Positions 7,611 to 16,204 are shown, counted from the first letter of the stretch. The stretch: 64,000 nt of DNA from Sphingosinicella sp. LHD-64 (GCF_031157375.1 NZ_JAVIFV010000004.1:62001-126000); one strand, 5' to 3'. Translations and numbers: made by a program. Notes: generated from the sequence alone by a model not told the origin.

Positions 7611-8930
7611 TCAGGTCGCTGCCTCGGCCGCGTTCGCCCCGCCGCCGGCATAGGCGGCCGACAACTGTCGATAGTAGCGCGAGTTGAACGCCACGATCGT
7701 TGCAAGCACGCCGATGAGGCCGGCGAGGGTGAAGACCAATGCGATGCCGCGCTCCGGGCCCCGGCCGTACCAGTCGCCGATCGCGTCGGCGCCCGCGCCG
7801 GTCGTCATCAACGGGATGAAGACGAACTGGGTCAACGGCGCGATCAGGAAGGCGGTGAGCGGCGAGGCGGCCTGCTCGATCGACTGGGCGAAGCCGAAGA
7901 CCCGGCCCTGCCGCTCGAACGGCACGACCTTCTGCAGCGTCGTCTGCTCCGCCGCCTCGGCATAGGGGCCGAGGAACATCCAGATGAACGCGCCGGCCGC
8001 GACCAGGACGATCGACGACTGGATGGTGAAGACCATCGCCACTGCCCAGACGGCGAGATTGACCAGCAGCAGCGTGCGCAGCGGATTGGCACCGAGGCCG
8101 GTCTTCGCGATCACGATGCCGCTCAGGATGAAGGCGCAGGAGACGAAGGCCCAGAGCAGGCCCCATGCCTCGACCGCCATCAGCGACAGGCCGTAGGCGT
8201 CCATCAGCGCCATGAACACGCCACCCAGGAAATTGTTGAAGGTCGCGAACAGAATGAGCGCGAACAGGCCGGGCACTGCGCCGACGACGCGGATCGTGCC
8301 GGCGATGTCGACGCGCTTTGGCGCATCGTGCGTCGCCTCGGGGCGCGGCTCGTCGACGTGGACGAACAGCAGCTGGAAGAAGGCGAGCACGGAAAAGACG
8401 ATCGCGAAGCCGAGCGTCGCGACCATGCCGCCCCAGGCGACGAGGAAGCCGCTGATCGCCGAGGTGGTGAGGAAGCCGATCCCGCTCACCATGCCGACGA
8501 GGCCGTTCGCCTTGTCGCGCCGGTCCTCGGGGACGAGCAGGGTGACGAGGGTCGGCAGCGCGATGCCGCGCAGGTTGCCGGCGATCACCCCGAACATCAC
8601 CACCAGCACGAACAGCCAGAGCGGCACGCCCGTGACTTCGGTCAGGCGCTCTTCCGGCACCCGCCAGCAGCCGGCCAGCGACACGGCGTAGAGGGCGAGC
8701 GAGGCGAGGCTCGATCCCATCATCACCGCCTTCTTGCGGTGGTGGTCGACCAGGCTGCCGAACCAGATGCCGAGCGCCGCGGTGAGCACGAGGTAGATGC
8801 CGGCGATCATGCCGGTCGCGAACACCGATCGGGTCTCGAGGAACGTCCAGAAGGTGAGCGCGAACCAGACGGTGAAGTTGGTGATGTTGGCGACGAGATT
8901 GTTGACGAGCAGGTGATGGAACGGGGTCAT
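7611..8930 (-). CDS. MFS transporter
   Basis: ATG 8930 gives a 439-residue product beginning MTPFHHLLVNNLVANITNFT, with about twelve membrane spans. The loop between spans 2 and 3 has the MFS signature in the form GSLVDHHRKKAVMMGSS, and a second charged loop (LVPEDRRDKANGLVG) matches the equivalent positions of the drug-efflux MFS_1/MFS_3 subfamily. A soluble loop of about 35 residues separates spans 10 and 11. It is probably an efflux pump for small molecules; the substrate cannot be inferred. Codons upstream of 8930 in the same frame are low-complexity, so the longer start is rejected. Confidence 0.85.
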   Translation of the reverse strand: MTPFHHLLVNNLVANITNFTVWFALTFWTFLETRSVFATGMIAGIYLVLTAALGIWFGSLVDHHRKKAVMMGSSLASLALYAVSLAGCWRVPEERLTEVTGVPLWLFVLVVMFGVIAGNLRGIALPTLVTLLVPEDRRDKANGLVGMVSGIGFLTTSAISGFLVAWGGMVATLGFAIVFSVLAFFQLLFVHVDEPRPEATHDAPKRVDIAGTIRVVGAVPGLFALILFATFNNFLGGVFMALMDAYGLSLMAVEAWGLLWAFVSCAFILSGIVIAKTGLGANPLRTLLLVNLAVWAVAMVFTIQSSIVLVAAGAFIWMFLGPYAEAAEQTTLQKVVPFERQGRVFGFAQSIEQAASPLTAFLIAPLTQFVFIPLMTTGAGADAIGDWYGRGPERGIALVFTLAGLIGVLATIVAFNSRYYRQLSAAYAGGGANAAEAAT

Positions 8931-9049
8931 GGGATGGGGCCTCGACACGCTGCCGTCCGTCCTCCTTGCGGCCGGGGCGGGCCGAAAAGCAAGGCCTTCG
9001 CTGCGGGCCGTCTCGCCAGTGCAACCGCGCTGCGCCATAAGCGCGGGCC

Positions 9050-9298
9050 ATGTGTATCCTCGCCTTCGCCTGGCGCGCGCATCCGCGCTGGCCGCTGATC
9101 ATGTTCGGCAACCGCGACGAACTGCACGCGCGGCCGACCGCGCCGCTTGTCCGCTGGACCGACCGGCCGGTGATCGCCGGGCGGGACCTCCTGTCAGGCG
9201 GCACCTGGCTCGGCGTGGCGGAGGCGGGGCGGTTCGCGGTGGTGACCAATTTGCGCGGCTTCGGAATGCCTGCGCCCGACCGCGCCTCGCGCGGCGCG
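9050..9298 (+). pseudogene. Truncated NRDE/TANGO2-family protein gene
   Basis: The frame opens at ATG 9050 with a textbook NRDE N terminus: MCILAFAWRAHPRWPLIMFG, NRDELHARPTAPLVRW, GGTWLGVAEAGRFAVVTNLR. Full family members are about 250 residues. Here homology stops after about 83 codons, near position 9298, and the frame runs into unrelated residues antisense to the NmrA-type gene at 9336. The remaining two thirds are absent from the window. The break marks the left edge of an apparently acquired block (9298 to about 10965). NRDE proteins carry an N-terminal cysteine (Cys2), present here, but this fragment is unlikely to be functional. Confidence 0.8.
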
Positions 9299-9335
9299 CA
9301 GGCAACTATCGACGAGGGCAGCTCGGCCCATAGCC

Positions 9336-10193
9336 TCATAGGAAATCGGCGGCGTGATCCGATGCCCAGCGATCAAAGGTCAGCGGCGGCCGGCCGGTTA
9401 TCTGATCGACGGTCGGCAGCGGCTGGCGCGGAGTGTCGACGCCCGAGGCCAGGATCTCCAGAAGCCAATCGGCGAGTTCCTCGAACTCTTCATGCGCCAT
9501 ACTCGAGGACCAATCCCCGCTGCGCCATTCTTCGCGGGCTTGGCCCGGACTGAGCTCCTCAAAGCGAATCTCGCGTTCGATCGCCCTCCCGATGGCGCGT
9601 ACCTGCTCGATCTGGGAGATCGGCTCGGGGCCGGTCAGATTGTACTTGCTGCCCGCGTGTCCGTCCTTGAGAAGCGCTTCGACGCCAACGGCGGCGATGT
9701 CGGCCTCGTGAATATAGGGGTGCGCCGATCGTCCGTACGGCGCCCGCACGATCCCATGAGCCTTGATCGACTCAGCCCAGTCGAGCGCGTTGGCCATGAA
9801 GCCGCACGGACGCAGATGCGTCCAGTCGAAGCCGCTGCGCTCGACCGCGCGCTCGACGGTCTGTTGGAAATCGCTGCCGTCATCCTCGGCCTGGTCGTCG
9901 ACTTCCATCGAGGAGAGGACGACCACGCGGCAGATGCCGGCATCGCGCATGATTTCCATGACCCGCTCGACCTCTCCCTCGAACGGGAAGAGGAAGACGC
10001 GATCGACGCCCGCGAAGGCTGTCCCGAGCGTATCGGGGTCGCGCAAGTGGCCCTTGACCATCTCGATGCCGCTCGGCAGGGCCGCCTTGGCCGGGTTGCG
10101 GGTCATCGCACGCACGCGGGCGTCCCGCGCAATAAGCTGATGAACCACTTGGCGGCCAACATTTCCTGTAGCTCCAGTCACCAGTATCGTCAC
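9336..10193 (-). CDS. NmrA-like NAD(P)-binding reductase
   Basis: The product has 285 residues of the atypical short-chain dehydrogenase type (NmrA/QOR2-like). The Rossmann loop GATGNVGRQV is at residues 7-16, followed by TRNP at about 35-38, which is typical of NADP binding, and the strand VVVLSSM near 95. The active-site Y-x-x-x-K is absent, as in most NmrA-type proteins; WTHLRPCGFMANAL matches the family. Such proteins reduce quinones or sense NADP(H). The gene is divergent from a PadR regulator, and the intergenic 20-bp palindrome suggests it is the regulated target. Confidence 0.86.
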   Translation of the reverse strand: MTILVTGATGNVGRQVVHQLIARDARVRAMTRNPAKAALPSGIEMVKGHLRDPDTLGTAFAGVDRVFLFPFEGEVERVMEIMRDAGICRVVVLSSMEVDDQAEDDGSDFQQTVERAVERSGFDWTHLRPCGFMANALDWAESIKAHGIVRAPYGRSAHPYIHEADIAAVGVEALLKDGHAGSKYNLTGPEPISQIEQVRAIGRAIEREIRFEELSPGQAREEWRSGDWSSSMAHEEFEELADWLLEILASGVDTPRQPLPTVDQITGRPPLTFDRWASDHAADFL

Positions 10194-10224
10194 CCGCCAT
10201 TCTCCTAATGCGCCGCCTCATATA

Positions 10225-10244
10225 ACTACTCAAGCTTGAGTAGT
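10225..10244. promoter_or_regulatory. 20-bp perfect palindrome between divergent NmrA-type and PadR genes
   Basis: ACTACTCAAGCTTGAGTAGT reads the same on both strands. It lies 32 bases from the reductase start and 72 bases from the PadR start, the expected place for a shared operator. Confidence 0.65.
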
Positions 10245-10269
10245 ATGGACATTAACGACGGTCAGGCCT

Positions 10270-10287
10270 CTAGTCAATGCTGACTAG
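10270..10287. promoter_or_regulatory. Second inverted repeat in the PadR leader
   Basis: CTAGTCA (10270-10276) and TGACTAG (10281-10287) form 7-bp inverted arms around ATGC, 29 bases before the PadR start. It could be a second operator or a leader hairpin. Confidence 0.4.
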
Positions 10288-10315
10288 GCCGCCGGAAGCA
10301 GAGAAGGAGAACGCC

Positions 10316-10867
10316 ATGTCTGCGGTCAGATTGCTCGTTCTCGGCATGGTACGCATGCTGGGCAGGGCCCACGGCTACGCCGTGCACCGCGAGCTGACCT
10401 CGTGGCAGATCGATACGTGGACAAGTGTAAAGCCGGCGTCGCTCTACCACGCTCTCAAGCAACTGGCGAAGGAGGGCAAGCTCCGCACGGCTGGCATGGA
10501 AAGCAGCCCGGAAGGACCCGGCAGAACTGTCTACGAGATCACGGCAGCAGGTGACGTGGAGTTCTTCGGCTATCTCGAAGGGGCGCTGCGGAGCATCGAC
10601 ATCGAGGAACTGGGAGCCGGCTTCGCCTTCATGCAGGCTCTGCCGCGCGCGCGCGTTCTCGCGTTGCTGCGCGAGCAACTGCGGCAGACGGAAGCCGTGC
10701 GGGATGATCTCAAGACCATGATGTCCGATCATCCGGTTCGGGACAAGCCGCCCTACAGCCAGGACCTGCTCGGGCTCTGGAGCCGCAGTTTCGGCGCGAA
10801 CGCCGAGTGGTCGCGCAGTCTGATCGAACGCCTGGAACGGGGCGAGTATTCTTTCACCCGGGATTGA
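10316..10867 (+). CDS. PadR-family transcriptional regulator (long form)
   Basis: ATG 10316 is preceded by a good ribosome-binding sequence (GAAGGAGA at 10303-10310). The 183-residue product has the PadR winged helix (GRAHGYAVHRELTSW, VKPASLYHALKQLAKEGKLR, GRTVYEITAAGD) and a C-terminal four-helix region (RVLALLREQLRQTEAVRDDL) typical of the longer Vir-like PadR subfamily. It probably controls the divergent reductase and itself through the palindrome at 10225-10244. Codon use contains more A/T-ending codons than its neighbours, in line with acquisition. Confidence 0.88.
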   Translation: MSAVRLLVLGMVRMLGRAHGYAVHRELTSWQIDTWTSVKPASLYHALKQLAKEGKLRTAGMESSPEGPGRTVYEITAAGDVEFFGYLEGALRSIDIEELGAGFAFMQALPRARVLALLREQLRQTEAVRDDLKTMMSDHPVRDKPPYSQDLLGLWSRSFGANAEWSRSLIERLERGEYSFTRD

Positions 10868-11144
10868 CAGCGAAGAGTGAAGCGCATGGGCGCATCCGCC
10901 GATGTCTGCCATGAGCTTGAAGCCGCCATCTCCGGTTGTTGGATACAAATAGGTTTTCGTCTGACACCATCACCCGACTCGGGTTTTGAACCCGCCCCGC
11001 CGGCTCTTTGACAAGTTCGCTTCGCCGCCCTTCGTCGCCCGAAAAGCCGGGATGCCAGCCCCCTATGGCCACTGCGAACATTGGGACATTCGCGGTCCGT
11101 CGGCCACATCGACACGCCCTTCGCGCCCGACAAACTCATCAGCT
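10868..11144. other. Intergenic stretch without a recognised gene, holding one copy of a 34-nt repeat
   Basis: This stretch of 277 bases between the PadR gene and the end of glpD holds no convincing coding sequence. Positions 10932-10965 match 44766-44799 at 30 of 34 positions in the same orientation. I see nothing else recognisable. It probably contains the right border of the acquired module. Confidence 0.5.
10932..10965 (+). repeat. 34-nt dispersed repeat, copy 1
   Basis: The core TTGTTGGATACAAATAGG is shared exactly with copy 2 at 44766-44799, and the full 34 nt differ at four positions. It lies 65 bases after the PadR stop. Confidence 0.6.
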
Positions 11145-12623
11145 TCACGCCCCGGTTGGCGTGTCGCCGGATCTGCGCTCTGTCCCCGCCGCACGCTCCA
11201 CCCACGTCGCCAGCGCCTTGTGCTCGGCGGCGGTGAGCTTCAGGCCGAGCTTGGTGCGGCGCCACAGGATGTCCTCGGCGGTGCGGGCCCATTCATGGGT
11301 CATGAGGTAATGGACCTCGGCCTCGTAGAGGTCGGCGCCGAAATAGCGACCCATGTCTCTGAGGCTCTCGACGCGGTCGAGCACGCGGTCGAGGCGGGTG
11401 CCGTAGGCGCGGGCGAGGCGGTCGAGCATCGGCGCGGGCATCCATGCGGCCAGCTCGTCCAGCCAGGCGTTGAAGCCCGGCATGATGTGGCCGCCGGGCA
11501 GCGCCGAGGTGGCGGTGAACTTGAGGCCGCCGACGCCCAATTTGTCGAGCGCCTCGATGGCGAGGTGGCGGGCGGTGGTGAGCTTGCCGCCGAACACGGA
11601 GAGCAGTTTCGCGCCGGGCGCGGGGTCCAGCTCCAGCCGGTACTCGCGCGTCACCTGGCTCGCCTCCGCGGCGCCGTCGTCATGGAGGGCGCGGATTCCG
11701 GCATAGGACCAGACGACGTCGGCGGGCGTGGTTTCTTGGGCAAAATAGCCGTTCGCGGCGACGCAGAGATAGGCGATCTCCTCCGCCGTGATCGCGGTGT
11801 CCTCCGGCGCGGCGACGGGCGTGTCGGTGGTGCCGATCAGGGTGAGCTCGCCAAAAGGCAGCGCGAAGACGATGCGGCCGTCGGGCTGCTGCAGGATATA
11901 GGCCTGGTCGCCGTCGTGAAGGCGCGGGACGGCGATGTGGCTGCCCTTGACCAGCCGCACCTCCGCCGCCGCGTCGCCGGCGAGCCGCTGGTTCAGCACT
12001 TCGGCGACCCAGGGCCCGGCCGCGTTGACGATCATCCCGGCGCGGACCTGACGGCCGCCGGAGAGGCCGGCGATCCACGCGTCGCCCTCGCGTCGGGCGG
12101 CGAGGAATTCGGTTCGCGTGGCGATTTCCGCACCCCGCTCATGGGCGTCGATGGCGTTGAGGATGACGAGCCGGGCGTCGTCGACCCAGGCGTCCCAGTA
12201 GGACATCAGCCGGAAGCCGGGCTTCAGCGGCCGGGCGGCGGGATCGTCGCGCCTCAGCCCGCGCGAGCCGGGCAGGCTCTTGCGGCCGGCGAGCAGGTCG
12301 TAGAGCAGCAGCCCGGCGCGAACCATCCACCACGGGCGGCCGGTCCTCGGGTGCGGCAGCACGAAGCGCAGGGGCCGGACGAGATGCGGTGCGGTGCGCA
12401 GCATCACCTCGCGCTCGTGGAGGGATTCGCGGACCAGCCTGAAATCGTACTGTTCGAGATAGCGGAGGCCGCCATGGATCAACTTGGACGAGGCAGAGCT
12501 GGTGTGGCTGGCGAGATCGTCCTTCTCGACCAGCAGCACGGAAAGGCCGCGCCCCGCCGCGTCACGCGCGATCGCCGCCCCGTTGATGCCGCCGCCGACG
12601 ACGAGGAGATCGAAGGAGTCCAT
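11145..12623 (-). CDS. glpD: Glycerol-3-phosphate dehydrogenase (aerobic, FAD-dependent)
   Basis: The product has 492 residues. The N-terminal FAD dinucleotide fold reads DLLVVGGGINGAAIARDAAG (residues 5-24), followed by SSASSKLIHGGLRYLEQYDF, the GlpD signature. Further marks are the G-T-T-D-T-P segment near residue 270 and SVFGGKLTTARHLAIEALDK in the substrate domain. The enzyme oxidises glycerol 3-phosphate to dihydroxyacetone phosphate at the inner membrane and passes electrons to quinone. Together with glpK (13006, divergent) it forms a glycerol-use cluster; no facilitator glpF is seen here. The length is normal. Confidence 0.95.
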   Translation of the reverse strand: MDSFDLLVVGGGINGAAIARDAAGRGLSVLLVEKDDLASHTSSASSKLIHGGLRYLEQYDFRLVRESLHEREVMLRTAPHLVRPLRFVLPHPRTGRPWWMVRAGLLLYDLLAGRKSLPGSRGLRRDDPAARPLKPGFRLMSYWDAWVDDARLVILNAIDAHERGAEIATRTEFLAARREGDAWIAGLSGGRQVRAGMIVNAAGPWVAEVLNQRLAGDAAAEVRLVKGSHIAVPRLHDGDQAYILQQPDGRIVFALPFGELTLIGTTDTPVAAPEDTAITAEEIAYLCVAANGYFAQETTPADVVWSYAGIRALHDDGAAEASQVTREYRLELDPAPGAKLLSVFGGKLTTARHLAIEALDKLGVGGLKFTATSALPGGHIMPGFNAWLDELAAWMPAPMLDRLARAYGTRLDRVLDRVESLRDMGRYFGADLYEAEVHYLMTHEWARTAEDILWRRTKLGLKLTAAEHKALATWVERAAGTERRSGDTPTGA

Positions 12624-12633
12624 GGGCCAGCGT

Positions 12634-12894
12634 TCAGTCCTCGTCGGCCGCGTCCATCATGTCCATGAAGTCGCGGGCGGCCTCGCGGTCCTCCTCGTCG
12701 GTGAAGGCGACATCGAGGTCGGGGGCGGCGCCGAGCATGTGGAGCAGGGTCCAGAGCGCGAAGCGGCGGCTGCGGTCCTTCTCGAGGCCGAATTCGACCC
12801 GCATCCGCTCGACCCCGGCCGAGATCGCGTCGGGCGAGAGGGTCTCGAGGTCGGTCGTGCCGAAGTGGCGGCGGAGCTGGTCGTCGAAGTCCAT
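12634..12894 (-). CDS. Small acidic hypothetical protein upstream of glpD
   Basis: The product has 86 residues and is strongly acidic at its end (EDREAARDFMDMMDAADED). The N terminus MDFDDQLRRHFGTTDLETLS and the segment RFALWTLLHMLGAAPD suggest a compact helical protein. There are no membrane spans or catalytic motifs and I do not recognise the family. It ends 10 bases before the glpD start on the same strand, so it is probably co-transcribed with glpD. Confidence 0.75.
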   Translation of the reverse strand: MDFDDQLRRHFGTTDLETLSPDAISAGVERMRVEFGLEKDRSRRFALWTLLHMLGAAPDLDVAFTDEEDREAARDFMDMMDAADED

Positions 12895-12907
12895 ATGACT
12901 CCGATAA

Positions 12908-12984
12908 CGTCATTCCAGCGAAAGCTGGAATCTCATTTCACCTTATCCAGAAAAAGGGAGATTCCAGCTTGCGCTGGAATGACG
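12908..12984. repeat. Palindromic repeat element, type A, copy 1
   Basis: The 77-bp element opens with CGTCATTCCAGC and closes with GCTGGAATGACG (12-bp terminal inverted repeats). Each end folds into its own hairpin. It lies between the divergent glpD operon and glpK. Type A copies recur at 16222, 17095, 33101, 34689, 37986 and 48157. Confidence 0.85.
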
Positions 12985-13005
12985 GTAAGAGGAGTGGGAG
13001 GGCCG

Positions 13006-14469
13006 ATGTCCGGAGAGCAGATCCTCGTCATCGACGAAGGGACGACGAGCACGCGGGCGATGCTGTTCGCGCCCGGCGGGGCGTGCCTGGGGAGCGCGGG
13101 GCGGGAGCTCGCGCAGCATTATCCGCGCGACGGCTGGGTCGAGCATGATCCGGAGGAGATCTGGCGCTCGACCCTGGCCTGCGCGCGGGAGATGGTCGCG
13201 AAGGCCGGCGGCGCGGGCCGGGTCGCGGCGATCGGCATCACCAACCAGCGCGAGACGATCGTGTTCTGGCGGCGCAGCACCGGCGAGGCGCTGGGCCGTG
13301 CGATCGTCTGGCAGGACCGGCGGACGGCGGAGGACTGCGCGGCGCTGAAGGCGGCCGGGCACGAGGCAGCGGTGCAGGCGAAGACCGGACTGCTGCTCGA
13401 TCCCTATTTCAGCGCATCGAAGATCGCCTGGGCGCTGGCGCACTGGCCGGAGCTGCGCGCGGCGGGCGAAGACCTGTGCGTCGGCACGGTCGAGAGCTGG
13501 CTGGTGTTCCGCCTGACCGGCGGACTGCACGTCACCGATGCCACAAATGCCTCGCGCACCCTGCTCATGGACATCCATGCGGGCCGCTGGGACGAAGGGC
13601 TTGCCGATCTGTTCGGTGTGCCCCGCGCGGCGCTCGCCGAGATCGTCGACTGCGCGGGCGCGATCGGGACGACGGACCTGTTCGGCGCGCCGATCCCGAT
13701 CTCAGGCATGGCGGGCGACCAGCAGGCGGCGGCGATCGGCCAGGCCTGCCTCGCGCCGGGCGACACCAAGGCGACCTACGGCACCGGCGCGTTCGTGCTG
13801 ACCAATACCGGCGCGGAGGCGCGGGTGTCGCGGCACCGGCTGTTGAGCACGGTGGCGTGGCAGCTCGGTGGCGCGCGCACCTACGCGCTGGAGGGTTCGG
13901 TGTTCGTCGCCGGCAGCGTGGTCAAATGGCTGCGCGACGCGCTCGGCCTGATCGCGACTTCGGCGGAGACGGAAGGCATCGCCCGCGCAGTCGAGAGCAA
14001 TGGCGGCGTCTACCTGGTCCCGGCCCATGTCGGGCTCGGCGCACCCTACTGGGCGCCGGACGCGCGCGGGGCGGTGATGGGTCTCTCCTTCGGCGCCGGG
14101 CGGGCCGAGATCGTGCGCGCGGCGCTGGAGGCGATGGCGCACCAGACGCACGACCTGATGACCGCCTTCGCGGCCGACGGCGCGACATGGTCGCGCCTTC
14201 GCATCGACGGCGGCATGGCGGCGAACGGCTGGGTGGCGCAGGACCTCGCCGACATGTTGGACGTCGAGGCCGAGCGGCCGGACTTCGTCGAGACCACCGC
14301 GCTTGGCGCGGCGATGCTGGCGGGTATGGGCGCGGGCCTCTTCGCGTCACTCGAGGAAGCGGCGACGATGCGCGGCGCGGTCCAGCGCTTCCAGCCGGCA
14401 ATGGCGGCCGACGCACGCGCCGACCGGCTGACCGGCTGGCGGAAAGCCGTCGCGGCGGTGCTCGCCTAG
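13006..14469 (+). CDS. glpK: Glycerol kinase
   Basis: ATG 13006 gives a 487-residue FGGY-family kinase. The phosphate-binding loop I reads VIDEGTTSTRAML, and the glycerol-binding region includes NQRETIVFW and IVWQDRRTAEDC. Later marks are GMAGDQQAAAIGQ, GTGAFVLTNTG and RIDGGMAANGWVAQDLADML. The enzyme phosphorylates glycerol to glycerol 3-phosphate with ATP and feeds GlpD, encoded divergently. The first Asp of the usual LDQGTT motif is kept, with Gln replaced by Glu (DEGTT). Its stop overlaps the convergent mmsB stop as CTAG (14466-14469). Confidence 0.95.
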   Translation: MSGEQILVIDEGTTSTRAMLFAPGGACLGSAGRELAQHYPRDGWVEHDPEEIWRSTLACAREMVAKAGGAGRVAAIGITNQRETIVFWRRSTGEALGRAIVWQDRRTAEDCAALKAAGHEAAVQAKTGLLLDPYFSASKIAWALAHWPELRAAGEDLCVGTVESWLVFRLTGGLHVTDATNASRTLLMDIHAGRWDEGLADLFGVPRAALAEIVDCAGAIGTTDLFGAPIPISGMAGDQQAAAIGQACLAPGDTKATYGTGAFVLTNTGAEARVSRHRLLSTVAWQLGGARTYALEGSVFVAGSVVKWLRDALGLIATSAETEGIARAVESNGGVYLVPAHVGLGAPYWAPDARGAVMGLSFGAGRAEIVRAALEAMAHQTHDLMTAFAADGATWSRLRIDGGMAANGWVAQDLADMLDVEAERPDFVETTALGAAMLAGMGAGLFASLEEAATMRGAVQRFQPAMAADARADRLTGWRKAVAAVLA

Positions 14470-15401
14470 ACCTTCGCACCGATCGGCGGGGCGGGGGCGT
14501 GTGCGCCTTCGGGCGGCACCCAGCTGTCGTCGATCATCTTGATGATGCCGGAGAAGTCCTTGCCGGCGCCGCCCAGTGCTTCGGCGAAGCGGGTGTAGAG
14601 CTCCTCAGCGCGGGCGCCCATCGGCGTGTAGGCATCAGCGGCCTGGGCCGCCTCCATCGCGAGGCGCAGGTCCTTGAGCATCAGCGCGGCCGCGAAACCC
14701 CCCTCATAATCGCGGTCGGCGGGCGTCTCGGGACCGACGCCGGGGACGGGGCAATAGCTCGTCATCGACCAGCTCTGGCCCGAGGCCTTGGAGGAGATAT
14801 CGAAGAAGGTCTGCAGGTCGAGGTCCAGCTTCTTCGCCATCGCGAAGGCCTCGCAGGTCGCGATCATCGTCGCGCCCAAGAGCATGTTGTTGCAGATCTT
14901 GGCGGCCTGCCCGGCGCCGGCGCTGCCGGCGTGGATCACCGCCTTGCCCATGCTCTCGAGCAGCGGTTGGGCGCGCTTGAACGCCTCCTCGGTGCCGCCG
15001 ACCATGAAGGTGAGCGTCCCGCCCTCGGCCGCGGCGATGCCGCCGGACACGGGCGCGTCGACCATCAGGTAGGTGGCGGCGCGCGCCTTCTCGATCTCCT
15101 CCCGAGCGGTGGCGACGTCGATCGTCGAGCAGTCGATCAGGATGGCGCTCGCCGGCGCCTTGCCGATCACGCTGGTCTCGTAGACCTCGCGGACATGCTT
15201 GCCGGCCGGGAGCATGGTGATCACCGCCTCGGCCTCGGCGACCGCTTCCTCGGCCGTCGCGACGCGCTTCGCGCCGCGGCTTTCGGCGCGAGCCAGCGCG
15301 TCCTCGGAAAGATCGAAGGCGCGCACGTCATGCCCCGCCCTGGCGAGATTCGCGGCCATGCCGCCGCCCATGTTGCCGAGCCCGATGAACGCAATCCTCA
15401 T
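14466..15401 (-). CDS. mmsB: 3-hydroxyisobutyrate dehydrogenase
   Basis: The product has 311 residues. The N-terminal Rossmann loop reads FIGLGNMGGGMAANLARAGH, followed by the substrate loop DAPVSGGIAAAEGGTLTFMV and the catalytic-lysine segment AGSAGAGQAAKICNNMLLGA, all hallmarks of 3-hydroxyisobutyrate dehydrogenases. It oxidises 3-hydroxyisobutyrate to methylmalonate semialdehyde with NAD+ in valine breakdown, the substrate of MmsA (22687-24183). It overlaps the upstream arginase-family gene by ATGA and is the last gene of the valine cluster. Confidence 0.94.
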   Translation of the reverse strand: MRIAFIGLGNMGGGMAANLARAGHDVRAFDLSEDALARAESRGAKRVATAEEAVAEAEAVITMLPAGKHVREVYETSVIGKAPASAILIDCSTIDVATAREEIEKARAATYLMVDAPVSGGIAAAEGGTLTFMVGGTEEAFKRAQPLLESMGKAVIHAGSAGAGQAAKICNNMLLGATMIATCEAFAMAKKLDLDLQTFFDISSKASGQSWSMTSYCPVPGVGPETPADRDYEGGFAAALMLKDLRLAMEAAQAADAYTPMGARAEELYTRFAEALGGAGKDFSGIIKMIDDSWVPPEGAHAPAPPIGAKV

Positions 15402-16204
15402 GACGTCTTTCCTTGCTTGCTGAGCGCCGCCTCGCAGAGCCGCGCGATGACCCGGGCCCCGTCGCGCGCATCGGCGTCGGTGGCGGGGGAGAATTCGGTG
15501 ATGGTGAGGCCGACGAGGTCGGCGCTTTGCGCGATACGGCCGACCAGGGCGACCGCCTCGTCAACGCCAAGCTTGCCGTCGGTATAGGCGAGGTGCGGGA
15601 ATTCGGCGGGGTCGAGCACGTCGAGATCGAAATGGATGTGGACGGGTCCGGTCGGCAGCGCCTCGGGATCGAGTGTGCCGAGAGCGAAGTCGCGCTGCAG
15701 CGCCCAGTCGCCCTCGTCGCCGACCTGGATACCGAAATAGTGGAAGCGCGCCGGATCCACCGGCACGCCGAGAAGCGGGCGCATCGGCTCCGGCGCGCGG
15801 CCGAGGATCGCGGCGACCGGCATGCCGTGGAAGCTGCCGCTCGGCGAGGTCTCCGGCGTGTTGCCGTCGATATGGGCGTCGATCCAGACGATGGAGAGGC
15901 CGGGATGGGTGCGGCCCAGATGGTCGATCACGGCGATGTCCACGGCGCAGTCGCCGCCGGCGGTCAGCACCCGCTGCGCGCCGGAGCGGGCGAGGATGTC
16001 CTGCGCGCTCCGGAACTGGTCGAAGAGCGCACCCCAGCGGCGGACGCCATGCGCGTCCCCGGTCCTGTCGCTCAGCGGCACATCGGCGCGCGGGGCGTAG
16101 CGGCCGCACACCTCCGCTGCCGCCGCCGCGCCACGCGGCAGATTCTGGTGCCGTCCCGACCCCTGCCATTGGGGGAAGGCGAGCGCGAGATCGAATGTTG
16201 CCAA
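15398..16204 (-). CDS. Arginase/ureohydrolase-family protein
   Basis: The product has 268 residues with the ureohydrolase fold. Metal-site motifs are DAHIDGN near residues 109-115, SFHGMP near 124-129 and HFDLDVLDP near residue 191. The usual first motif G-G-D-H is G-G-D-C here (Cys86), so one manganese ligand is altered; the family tolerates this variation, but activity is uncertain. Arginases and agmatinases hydrolyse guanidino compounds to urea. Its place between mmsB (4-bp overlap) and the enoyl-CoA hydratase is unexpected for valine breakdown and may only reflect operon capture. Confidence 0.85.
   Translation of the reverse strand: MATFDLALAFPQWQGSGRHQNLPRGAAAAAEVCGRYAPRADVPLSDRTGDAHGVRRWGALFDQFRSAQDILARSGAQRVLTAGGDCAVDIAVIDHLGRTHPGLSIVWIDAHIDGNTPETSPSGSFHGMPVAAILGRAPEPMRPLLGVPVDPARFHYFGIQVGDEGDWALQRDFALGTLDPEALPTGPVHIHFDLDVLDPAEFPHLAYTDGKLGVDEAVALVGRIAQSADLVGLTITEFSPATDADARDGARVIARLCEAALSKQGKTS

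Noticed and set aside
10932-10965. Integron attC site, because GTTGGAT fits the R' core GTTRRRY
   Set aside because: The conserved block continues past the core on both sides and no matching RYYYAAC partner at attC spacing or integron integrase is visible.
10986-12668. A 560-codon plus-strand open frame opposite glpD
   Set aside because: It is low-complexity and mirrors glpD codon periodicity; glpD is complete on the minus strand.
13476-15587. A 703-codon plus-strand frame across glpK and mmsB
   Set aside because: It is out of frame with glpK, which is a complete enzyme, and antisense to mmsB; no coherent protein is encoded.
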